A stretch of DNA of 64,000 nt, from assembly GCF_021083185.1 (NCBI RefSeq), contig NZ_JAIGQB010000008.1:62001-126000 (forward strand), read 5' to 3'. Origin of the DNA: Nocardioides furvisabuli (GTDB taxonomy: Bacteria > Actinomycetota > Actinomycetes > Propionibacteriales > Nocardioidaceae). Under the pieces are notes generated by a model. It had not been told where the DNA came from. It saw nothing but the letters and a program-made list of their open reading frames with translations, and searched no databases. The number at the start of each line of letters is the position of its first letter. The stretch's first letter is position 1. Shown here piece by piece: positions 46,290 to 53,927 of this stretch. Both the position numbers and the translations under genes were made by a program.

Positions 46290-47000
46290 GTGGACGAGGA
46301 CGAGATCCGGAAGTCGGCACAGCTCGAGCAGAAGCACTGGTGGTACGCCGGCCGCCGGGCGCTGGTCCGGCGCCTCGTGCGCCAGGTCCCGCCGGGCCGC
46401 GCCCTCGACGTCGGCTGCGGGTCGGCCGGCAACACCGCCGTGCTGCGCGACCTCGGCTGGTCGGTGACCGGCCTGGAGTACTCGCCCGCGGCGGCGAGGC
46501 TCGCCCGTGCCCGACAGCTCCCGGTGCTGCGCGGCGACGCGCGCCACCTGCCGTTCCCCGACGAGACCTTCGACCTGGTGATGTCGACCGACATGTGGGA
46601 GCACGTCGTCGAGGACGACCAGGTGGCCGCCGAGGCCGCGCGCGTGCTGCGCCCGGGCGGTCGCCTGCTCGTCGCGGTCCCGGCGGGGATGGACCTCTGG
46701 AGCGGCCACGACGTCGCGCTCGGCCACGTCCGTCGCTACGACCGCGATGGCCTCGTCGCGCTCGTGGAGTCGGTGGGACTGCACGTCGACGACGTCCGCT
46801 CGTGGAACGTCCTGCTGCGCCCGGTCGCCAAGGCGCGGCGGCGCCGGCACTCCGAGAGCGAGAGCGAGATGGAGCCCGTGCACCCGGTGCTCAACGCCGG
46901 CCTGCGCGCCGCCGTCGGGCTGGAGTCGCTCCTTCCTGTCGGCGCCAGGAAAGGCATCAGCCTCGTGGTCCGGGCGAGCAAGCCCGGACCACGAGGCTGA
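46290..47000 (+). CDS. class I SAM-dependent methyltransferase
   Basis: A 236-residue methyltransferase. The N-terminal EQKHWWYAGRRALVRRL, motif I ALDVGCGSAGNTAVL and FDLVMSTDMWEHV are clear, as is VLRPGGRLLVAVPAGMDLWSGHD. The HWWY start and the VRRYDRDGL stretch are typical of methyltransferases in envelope glycan and lipid clusters. Its 3' end is part of a 21-bp stem terminator, which also codes its last residues. Confidence 0.85.
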   Translation: MDEDEIRKSAQLEQKHWWYAGRRALVRRLVRQVPPGRALDVGCGSAGNTAVLRDLGWSVTGLEYSPAAARLARARQLPVLRGDARHLPFPDETFDLVMSTDMWEHVVEDDQVAAEAARVLRPGGRLLVAVPAGMDLWSGHDVALGHVRRYDRDGLVALVESVGLHVDDVRSWNVLLRPVAKARRRRHSESESEMEPVHPVLNAGLRAAVGLESLLPVGARKGISLVVRASKPGPRG

Positions 47001-47002
47001 TG
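46955..47002. terminator. 21-bp perfect hairpin terminator overlapping a coding 3' end
   Basis: Bases 46955-46975 are the exact reverse complement of 46982-47002, with a 6-base loop GAGCAA. The stem includes the methyltransferase stop codon and its last 14 or so codons. It lies between convergent genes and can work in both directions. Confidence 0.85.
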
Positions 47003-47044
47003 TGACAGACGGCTGGCCGTCTCCCTGATGCTGTTCGGGGAGGG

Positions 47045-47983
47045 TTAGGCGGCCCTCGAGTCGGCACTGCGGCGACGAGCCAGCAGGATGCCGAGGCCCA
47101 GCAGCAGCAGACCGAGGACACCGAGCACGATGGGCGCGGTGGTGCGGGCGAGCGCGAGCTGCCGGCCCAGGTCGCCGAGGTCCTCGCGGTTGGTCGCGAC
47201 GGTCTCGTCGGTGTACTCGAGGTTGGCGTCGGTCGCGACGATCGCCTCCTCGCCCTCGTACTCCAGGCTGGTGCGGGTGCTCTCGTTGCGGTCGACGATC
47301 GCGCCGGTCTCGGGCTCCACCCACAGCGTCCTGCTGTTCTCGTAGATGGTGGTGGCCGTGACGGACGGCTCGTCGGAGTCGACCAGCGAGCCCGGGATCT
47401 CACGGGTGCCGACCTCGGTGGCCGGGACGTCGGACTCGAAGCGGTAGACGGTCAGGCCGTCGATGTCGGTCTCCTCGACGAACTCCATGTCGATCGACTC
47501 GCCCAGCGTGCCGTCCCACCACTGGTAGGTCTGCTTCTGGGTGTTGAAGGGCAGCTTGTAGACCTGTCCCTCGCGGTTGGCGGCGGTGCGCTCGCCCTCC
47601 GTGGTCTCGGTGAAGGCATCGCAGCAGTTGACCGCCGCACCGTCGGTGGCGCCGAAGGCCACGCGCTCCTGGCTGCGGGAGATGATGGTGCCGTCCGCGG
47701 CGCGGATGGACTGCGAGCCGAACCACACGCGTACGTCGTCGCCGGCCTCCTCGGTCGCCTCGGCGTCACCCAGGGTGAGGTTCTGCACCGACAGGTCGGT
47801 CTGCTCCTCGGAGAGGGTGGAGGTGTTGAAGTAGGTGGCGTCCTCTGCCTGGAGCTTGGTGACGCTGTTCTGGTTCACCGGTGCCACCGCCAGCTCGGGG
47901 TAGGCGTAGAACCTCACCAGGAGAGCGACTGCCAAGAAGAAGCAGCCAAGCCCCACCAAGACGGGGCCGAGGATACGTCGCAT
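47045..47983 (-). CDS. DUF3068 domain-containing membrane protein
   Basis: A 312-residue protein with an N-terminal helix (VLVGLGCFFLAVALLV), a large extracellular beta-rich domain and a C-terminal helix (APIVLGVLGLLLLGLGILLA) followed by a short basic tail, so both ends are cytoplasmic. This matches DUF3068, an actinobacterial family of unknown function that includes porin-like PorA annotations. A CC pair (VNCCDAF) is in the outer domain. GGAGGGAG lies about 13 bases before the ATG. It is downstream of the GT4 gene with a 106-bp gap. Confidence 0.84.
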   Translation of the reverse strand: MRRILGPVLVGLGCFFLAVALLVRFYAYPELAVAPVNQNSVTKLQAEDATYFNTSTLSEEQTDLSVQNLTLGDAEATEEAGDDVRVWFGSQSIRAADGTIISRSQERVAFGATDGAAVNCCDAFTETTEGERTAANREGQVYKLPFNTQKQTYQWWDGTLGESIDMEFVEETDIDGLTVYRFESDVPATEVGTREIPGSLVDSDEPSVTATTIYENSRTLWVEPETGAIVDRNESTRTSLEYEGEEAIVATDANLEYTDETVATNREDLGDLGRQLALARTTAPIVLGVLGLLLLGLGILLARRRSADSRAA

Positions 47984-48089
47984 GTGAATCTGTTCTCCCT
48001 CCGAAGCGCCTGCTGGCCGCAGATCGAGCGTCACAGTAGCAGCGGGATCGGGCCTTGGCACCGTGTCCGACCCATGTTGTGTCAAGTAG

Positions 48090-49274
48090 TTACGCGCGAG
48101 TAGAACTCGCGGGTAGGTCACGGTCCTCAAGGGCGGCCACCGTGGCCGCCACCGCCTCGGTGTGCATCCGTTCCCACGTGAAGCCCGAGGCCCACTGACG
48201 GCAGCCCGCGACCAGTCGCTCGCGCTCGGTGGTGTCGCCGAGCACGGTGACGGCGTGATGGATGCGCTCGGCCAGCACCTCGGGCAGCCGCTCGCCCGAG
48301 TCGGCCTCGACCAACCACCCGGTCTCCCCGTCGACGATGGAGTCCCGCAGGCCGGGCACGTCGCGGCCCACCGTCGGCAGGCCGTGCGCAGCGGCCTCGA
48401 TGACCACCTGCCCCCAGCCCTCGGCGTCGGATGCGCACACGTGCAGCCCGCTGCGCGCCAGCACGGCATCACGCTCATCGTCAGGGAGGTAGCCGTGGAG
48501 CGTCACGTAGCCGCCCGCGTCCAGCTCGGCGACCAGCGCGGCCAGCGCGTCGGCCTCCGGTCCGCGGCCGATGACGTCGAGGCGCAGGTCGGGGAGCTCG
48601 GGCTTGAGCGAGACGATCGCGCGCACCACCGCGTCGACCCGCTTGTGGGGCACGAGGCGGCCCAGCACGGCGACGTGGGCCGGCGCGCCGGGGCTCGCGT
48701 GCGCCTCCCCCGCGCGGTCGGTCGCGCCGTTCTGCAGGATGCCGATGGGACCCTCCCACGCGAGGAGCTCGCGCATCTCCTCGGCGGTGGACCGCGAGAC
48801 GGCGTACGTCGGCACGGAGCGGTAGACGCGCGGCATCAGCCACCCCTCGAGCCACCTGCCCAGCGTGCTGAGCGGACGCGGGAAGTAGGTGCGGAACTGC
48901 TCCTGGTGCACGTGGTGCACGAGCAGCACCACTGCGGTCCGGCGACGTACGAAGAGCGGCGAGAAGGTCGGGATGCCGCACTCGGGGTCGATGACCACGT
49001 CGAGACGACGACGGCGCCGCAGCAGCTGCCAGGCGGCCCACGGGTAGAACGTCATCGCGCTGCCGCCGCGGAGCACGGGGATCCCGTCGCGCTCGTCGGT
49101 CGCGTGCTGGTGGCGGTCACGCGCGGTCAGGAACTCCACGCGCGCCCCGGCCTCCTGCAGGGCGCGGGCATACTCCCAGGCGTAGTGCTCCGACCCACCG
49201 GCGAGGCTGTGGTCGAGGTCGCGCCAGTTGACGACGACCGCACGGACGCCGTCGAGGGAGCCGGGCTCAGGCAT
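48090..49274 (-). CDS. glycosyltransferase family 4 protein
   Basis: A 394-residue GT-B glycosyltransferase. The N-terminal domain has GGSEHYAWEYARALQEAGARVEFLT; the C-terminal donor domain has VAVLGRLVPHKRVDAVVRA, then CASDAEGWGQVVIEAAAHGLPTVG, which contains the E-x7-E motif of retaining GT4 enzymes. It is cytosolic and likely uses a nucleotide sugar on a lipid-linked acceptor. It overlaps the GT2 gene by 8 bp and is the last gene of the AftD operon. Confidence 0.87.
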   Translation of the reverse strand: MPEPGSLDGVRAVVVNWRDLDHSLAGGSEHYAWEYARALQEAGARVEFLTARDRHQHATDERDGIPVLRGGSAMTFYPWAAWQLLRRRRRLDVVIDPECGIPTFSPLFVRRRTAVVLLVHHVHQEQFRTYFPRPLSTLGRWLEGWLMPRVYRSVPTYAVSRSTAEEMRELLAWEGPIGILQNGATDRAGEAHASPGAPAHVAVLGRLVPHKRVDAVVRAIVSLKPELPDLRLDVIGRGPEADALAALVAELDAGGYVTLHGYLPDDERDAVLARSGLHVCASDAEGWGQVVIEAAAHGLPTVGRDVPGLRDSIVDGETGWLVEADSGERLPEVLAERIHHAVTVLGDTTERERLVAGCRQWASGFTWERMHTEAVAATVAALEDRDLPASSTRA

Positions 49275-50130
49275 CCAGCGCGAGGTCGGCCGACGCGGGT
49301 GGCACGAGGGGCGTCACCGAGGCGTCGACCGGCGCGGCCGGGACGCGTCGCTGGGCCCGTCGCTGGGCCCGTCGCAGCATCAGCGCGATCCCAGCGAGCT
49401 GGGCGAAGGACTGGACGCCGTGCCGGGCGGGGTCGAAGGTCGAGCCGGGCACGTCGACCCAGGTGACGGGGAACTCCGCGATGCTGGCACCGAGGAGCTG
49501 CGCGCGGCCGAGGACCTCGACGTCGAAGGAGAAGCCGGCCGTGTGCGTGTCGGCGAAGACCTGCCGCGCGAGGGGCCCGCGGAAGACCTTGAAGCCGCAC
49601 TGGGTGTCGCGCACGTCCTCGACCAGGCGTGCGGTGCACCAGCGGTAGGCCGCCGCCCCGCGCTCGCGAAGACCGCTGTGGCGCGCCATGGTCACCGAGC
49701 CGGACACCGCTCGCGAGCCGATGGCCACGTCCGCGCCGCGGCGGATGTGCTCGACCGCCTGGGTGAAGGCGTCGAAGGAGGTGGCGCCGTCGGCGTCGAC
49801 GAAGGCGACGAGGTCGGCGGTGGTGGCGAGGATGCCGGCGCGGACCGCGGCACCCTTGCCGGGCTCGGGGCAGTGGAGCACCGAGACCGGGACCTGGGGG
49901 GTCGACAGCATCCGCGCGACGTCGGCGGTGCCGTCGGTGCTGGCGTTGTCGACGACCAGCACCTCGAGGCGACCGGCCCAGTCGGGGTGCGCCTCACCGA
50001 TCCAGGAGCCGAGGAGGACGAGGGTGCGCGGCAGGCGCTGCGCCTCGTTGTAGGCCGGGACGACGACCTGGATCATCGGACCGGCCTCGTGCCCGGCGTT
50101 CCCGCCGACCTCGGCAGGTCGGGCGGTCAC
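49267..50130 (-). CDS. glycosyltransferase family 2 (dolichyl-phosphate glucosyltransferase-like)
   Basis: A 287-residue GT-A enzyme without membrane helices. Motifs are VVVPAYNEAQRLPRTL, VDNASTDGTADVAR, GKGAAVRAGIL, the DxD in AFVDADGATSF, and RDTQCGFKVFRG, all typical of ALG5/DPM1-like enzymes making polyprenyl-phosphate sugars. Its GTG start overlaps the stop of the upstream 46-residue gene by 4 bp; an ATG at 50076 with GAGG upstream is an alternative. A 12-bp tandem duplication near the end gives the repeated RRAQRRAQRR. Confidence 0.86.
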   Translation of the reverse strand: MTARPAEVGGNAGHEAGPMIQVVVPAYNEAQRLPRTLVLLGSWIGEAHPDWAGRLEVLVVDNASTDGTADVARMLSTPQVPVSVLHCPEPGKGAAVRAGILATTADLVAFVDADGATSFDAFTQAVEHIRRGADVAIGSRAVSGSVTMARHSGLRERGAAAYRWCTARLVEDVRDTQCGFKVFRGPLARQVFADTHTAGFSFDVEVLGRAQLLGASIAEFPVTWVDVPGSTFDPARHGVQSFAQLAGIALMLRRAQRRAQRRVPAAPVDASVTPLVPPASADLALDA

Positions 50131-50267
50131 TCGTCCGCGTACCCGCCGATGGAGGACTGCGCGACGGGCTCGCCGGCGGTCATGGACTTGACCGCGTTGA
50201 CGCCGCCCACGGAGACGACGAGTGCCGCGACGAGGCCGGACACACCAGAGATGACGATGCTGTTCAC
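50127..50267 (-). CDS. 46-residue small membrane protein
   Basis: A short gene with GGGAGGG just upstream of its GTG. It codes one hydrophobic helix (VSGLVAALVVSVGGV) near the N-terminus followed by a polar tail ending GGYADE. It resembles DUF2613-type actinobacterial miniproteins, though I am not certain. It lies 34 bp after the large membrane-protein gene and overlaps the GT2 start by 4 bp, so it is translated with the glycan operon and may be a small subunit or regulator. Confidence 0.68.
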   Translation of the reverse strand: MNSIVISGVSGLVAALVVSVGGVNAVKSMTAGEPVAQSSIGGYADE

Positions 50268-50301
50268 AAGAACCCTCCCAGAATGAGGCCGCGACGGTTA
50301 G

Positions 50302-52062
50302 TTACTCGCCAGTCCGGCCGGGGGGAGCATAACCCCTGCGACGGGCAAAGGTGACGATCGCCACGAACAGTCCCACCACAGCGACCGCGTCAGCCGCCAG
50401 GATCACGGCCCTACGTCCGGCGCCGCCGGCCCGCGGGTCGTCGACCTGCGCGGCGGGTCCGAGGTCGACGAGGGTGAGCCAGCGTCCGTCGTGGACGACC
50501 GTGCCGGGCGGGGCGTCGTACGCGCGTGGCACGGGCTTCTCCACCAGGACCCACCGCACGCCGACGTCGTGCAGCGCCTGCGCGGCGTCGGCTTCCTCGA
50601 GCGCACCGGTCACCTGCGCCGCGCGGGGGTCCTCCCCCGGCAGGACGCGGTCCGGCAGCACGATCCGGTCGTCGATGAGCACCTCCCCGGGCAGCAGCCG
50701 CGGGGCCGGGTCGAGGGAGGCGCGGGAGTCGTTCCAGCCGAGCCGGCGATAGCTGCCGACCCACGGGAGCACGATGGTGTCACCGGAACCGGCGGCGTCG
50801 TCCTCGGCGAGGATCGCTGACACGGTGTCCCACTCGGCGGGGTAGGTGACCGGGCGCAGGTCACCGGCGAGCCCCCAGGCCGCGCTCGGCAGCAGCAGCG
50901 CCGGGGCCGCGAGCAACGCCAGCGTGGGCACCAGCAGTCCCTCCTGTCCCGCGGCGGCCCGGCGGCGCAGGGCGACCACGACGAGGGCCACGCCGAGCGA
51001 CAGGACGAGGGCGAGCGGAGCGAGGTAGCGGTGGGAGTCCCGCAGGATCGACAACCCCGGCACCACGCGGGAGATGTCGGCGAGGCCGTCCGGCGCCCAG
51101 GCGGGCACGACCGCGAGCGCGACGGCGAGCCCGCCGGTCGCGAGCAGGGACCGCTTGAGACCCCTGTCGACGCGGGCACGGAGCAGGGCGAGCACCGCCA
51201 CGACACTGAGGAGGAGCGCCGCCGCCACGACGAGCGCGGACGTCCGCTCGGCCGGCACCACGCTCTCCTTCCAGATGCCCCCGAGGGACAGCACGCTCGG
51301 CAGCACGCCCAGCGACGACTCGGCACGGGCACCGAACGACGCGAACCCGGCCGCACCGCCCAGGTCGACCCGGTCACCGAGCGTGAGCCCCGGCACCAGC
51401 CACGGGGCGTTGGCCACGCCGACGCTCGCCACCACGACCAGGACCGCACGCCACCGGGTGACCACGACGGCCAGGGCGACCAGGGCGGCCGTGAGCCCGC
51501 TCGAGGGGCTGCACACGGCGCTGAGCACGAGGGTCACCAGCAGCATCGGCCAGCGCGTCGCGTCGTCCCGCACCCGCCACGCGGCCAGGACCACCCACGG
51601 CAGCAGGGCGTAGCCGACGACGGTCGCCCACTGCCCGATCGAGAGCCGCTCGACGACCCACGGGTTCCACAGGTACGCCGCCACGGCGGCGACCGCGGCC
51701 CAGGAGGACCCGCCCACCACGCGGCGGACCAGGCGTCCGATGCCGGTTCCGGCCACCACGAACGACGACAGCAGGAGGATCTTCTGCAGCCACCCTCCCG
51801 GGACCACCTTCGTGGCGAGGGACACGAGCGCGTCCATCGGCACGGCCCGCGGCACGCTTCCGTCCAGACCGAGCCATGCGTCCTTCCACGGCTGGTGCGG
51901 CACGAAGACCATGTCGCCGCGCAGCACCGAGCCCGAAGCGAGCAGCGCCGGCCCGAGCACCACGAGGGCGATCACGACGCTCACGCCGGCGGTGAGCAGG
52001 TCGGGCGCGGCCGCGGCCACCCGCGTACGAGGGTGCGGCCGTGCGCCGTCCGACCCGTGCAC
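50302..52062 (-). CDS. large polytopic membrane protein, possible GT-C glycosyltransferase
   Basis: A 586-residue protein with about 12 membrane helices and a soluble C-terminal part (SYRRLGWNDSRASLDPAPRLLP onward) before a last helix. An extracytoplasmic loop after helix 1 has SVLRGDMVFVPHQPW, placing an Asp where GT-C enzymes keep a catalytic acid. LSILRDSHRYLAPLAL resembles a similarly placed FRNVHKVDP segment in the AftD-like protein. The exact family is not clear to me. GGAGGG precedes the GTG at 52062. It begins 2 bp after the preceding gene. Confidence 0.68.
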   Translation of the reverse strand: MHGSDGARPHPRTRVAAAAPDLLTAGVSVVIALVVLGPALLASGSVLRGDMVFVPHQPWKDAWLGLDGSVPRAVPMDALVSLATKVVPGGWLQKILLLSSFVVAGTGIGRLVRRVVGGSSWAAVAAVAAYLWNPWVVERLSIGQWATVVGYALLPWVVLAAWRVRDDATRWPMLLVTLVLSAVCSPSSGLTAALVALAVVVTRWRAVLVVVASVGVANAPWLVPGLTLGDRVDLGGAAGFASFGARAESSLGVLPSVLSLGGIWKESVVPAERTSALVVAAALLLSVVAVLALLRARVDRGLKRSLLATGGLAVALAVVPAWAPDGLADISRVVPGLSILRDSHRYLAPLALVLSLGVALVVVALRRRAAAGQEGLLVPTLALLAAPALLLPSAAWGLAGDLRPVTYPAEWDTVSAILAEDDAAGSGDTIVLPWVGSYRRLGWNDSRASLDPAPRLLPGEVLIDDRIVLPDRVLPGEDPRAAQVTGALEEADAAQALHDVGVRWVLVEKPVPRAYDAPPGTVVHDGRWLTLVDLGPAAQVDDPRAGGAGRRAVILAADAVAVVGLFVAIVTFARRRGYAPPGRTGE

Positions 52063-52064
52063 GG

Positions 52065-53927
52065 TCAGGAGCCCTCCGCCACGCCTGCGACCAGACCGGC
52101 GATGCAGACCGTGCCGACCGGGTCCTCGCCGCCGGCGTCGCCGGAGCCGTCGGGCGGGCCGACCTGCTCGAACGTGAAGGTGCGCGAGACCAGCTGGTCC
52201 GGGACGACGACCCACACATCGTTCGGGCCGTCGAACGCGCGGAAGCGTGCCTCGTGGTCGCCGACGGTCACCGACATGTCGGTGGGGGTGTCGGTGAAGT
52301 AGCTGATGCGCGCCACGAAGCGTCCGGCGATCGCAGCCTGCAGCCTGACCTTGCGCGGCTCGTCCGACACCGCGTAGCCGCAGCCGGGGTCGGGGCCGGG
52401 CTTCATGGGCTGGGGCAGCAGGAGCGTCACCGGTTCGAGGCGACCCGTGCCGCTGAGGGTGCGCAGCTGGGGGGCGGGCTGGTCGAAGACCGGGGTCTCG
52501 GGCAGCGGCGCGAAGACGCTCGACGCCAGGGCCTCCTCACCCAGCAACGGGAGCAGGATCTCGGGCGGCACGAGCTCGTCGACGATGACCTGGGAGGGGT
52601 CCCGAGCGAGGTCCGCGCGCACGTTGGACCAGTACTCCCGGTCGAGGGGGTTCTGGAAGTGGGGGACCAGCACCGCGGTGCCGAAGCTGCTGGCCACCAG
52701 GACGAGCCCGGTGACCGCCAGCGCGGGCGCTGCACCGCCGGCACGTCGCAGCACGCTCCTTCCCGCCGGGGCGGAGGTGCCGTCGGCGCCGGGCCCGCGG
52801 TTGCGCAGCGCCAGCGCGACAGCGAGCACGGCGGGCAGCAGCAGGTCGGAGGCGTAGCGCGGGTCGTAGCCGAGGATGCGACCGAAGCCGACGCGGCCGG
52901 CGAGCACCAGCGCGAGGTCGAGCGCGAGGTAGACGAGCAGGAGCAGGAGGGCCCAGCGCGCGTCCGCGCCGCCCCGGCGCAGGAGCGCGACCGCGACTGC
53001 GAGGACGAGGAGCCCGCTCAGCACGCTGACCCACACCGGGGGCACCACCGCCCCGCCCCGGACCTCCGCCATCCATGGTCCGCCGACCAGACCGGGCAGG
53101 GCGTTCTCGAAGACGTAGGCGATCGAGAGCTCGACGTACTTGCGCGCCGACCCGGTGCCTGCGCTCACGGTCGTGATCTCGACGTGCAGCCACAGGTAGG
53201 CGACCATCCCGACGGCGTACGCCGCCCACAGCACCCAGAAGCGGCGCAGGGCCTCCGGGATGCGTCGCCAGCCGTCGGCCGGGGACAGCGCGAGCGCCAG
53301 CCCGACCAGGAGCGGGGCGATGAGCACCGACCGCTCGTGCCACGCCAGGCCGAAGAAGCAGGCAGCGAGGCACAACGGGATGTTGATCCAGGACCGGCCG
53401 CGGCCGAGGCGTTCGCGCACGAGGGCCAGGGCCGCGACGAGTGCGCTGAGCAGGTGCGGCCAGAGGCTCATCGACGCGCTCCACCAGAGCGTCGTCGCCA
53501 GCGTGAGGGGGGCCCACATCAGCAGGGCGAGGAGCGGCACCCGTGCCCACCGGTCCGGCAGGAGGTGGCTCAGCAGGTGCCAGGCGATGATGCCGCAGGT
53601 GAGCTGGAGCAGCAGGATCAGGAACGCCACCGACTGCCAGTCGAACGGGAGGTGGTGCCCGACCAGCCAGTGGGTAGCGTGCTGCAGCGGCATCACGTGT
53701 CCCGCCACGGGCTCCATGAGATAGCTCCACGACCACGTGGTCTGCGCGAGCGCCCGCGACGTCAGGTAGTAGTCGTCCTGGTTGAAGTAGGAGCCCTCGA
53801 GCAGCACCCCGCGCCAGCCGGCCGTCACGACCAGCACGAGCGCTGCCGCCAACCCCTGCGGCCCGAGCCAGGGGCTGCGTCGCCGGCGAGCAGCCGCGGC
53901 GGTCGTCGGTCCCGTGGTGCTGCTCAT
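52065..53927 (-). CDS. large membrane protein with C-terminal beta domain (GT-C-like)
   Basis: A 620-residue protein with about 11 membrane helices. The first loop has SYFNQDDYYLTSRAL, whose DD pair is typical of GT-C active sites. The C-terminal 130 residues are an extracytoplasmic beta-rich domain starting GCGYAVSDEPRKV and ending VGTVCIAG, likely held by a disulphide. The same architecture and cysteine placement appear in the plus-strand gene at 58081. The ATG overlaps the AftD stop. It is probably a lipid-linked sugar-dependent glycosyltransferase; function is inferred. Confidence 0.7.
   Translation of the reverse strand: MSSTTGPTTAAAARRRRSPWLGPQGLAAALVLVVTAGWRGVLLEGSYFNQDDYYLTSRALAQTTWSWSYLMEPVAGHVMPLQHATHWLVGHHLPFDWQSVAFLILLLQLTCGIIAWHLLSHLLPDRWARVPLLALLMWAPLTLATTLWWSASMSLWPHLLSALVAALALVRERLGRGRSWINIPLCLAACFFGLAWHERSVLIAPLLVGLALALSPADGWRRIPEALRRFWVLWAAYAVGMVAYLWLHVEITTVSAGTGSARKYVELSIAYVFENALPGLVGGPWMAEVRGGAVVPPVWVSVLSGLLVLAVAVALLRRGGADARWALLLLLVYLALDLALVLAGRVGFGRILGYDPRYASDLLLPAVLAVALALRNRGPGADGTSAPAGRSVLRRAGGAAPALAVTGLVLVASSFGTAVLVPHFQNPLDREYWSNVRADLARDPSQVIVDELVPPEILLPLLGEEALASSVFAPLPETPVFDQPAPQLRTLSGTGRLEPVTLLLPQPMKPGPDPGCGYAVSDEPRKVRLQAAIAGRFVARISYFTDTPTDMSVTVGDHEARFRAFDGPNDVWVVVPDQLVSRTFTFEQVGPPDGSGDAGGEDPVGTVCIAGLVAGVAEGS

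Noticed and set aside
48080..48085. Perfect TTGACA on the minus strand upstream of the DUF3068 gene
   Set aside because: No TAnnnT lies 16-19 bases downstream; the nearest is about 41 bases away, so it is probably not a -35.
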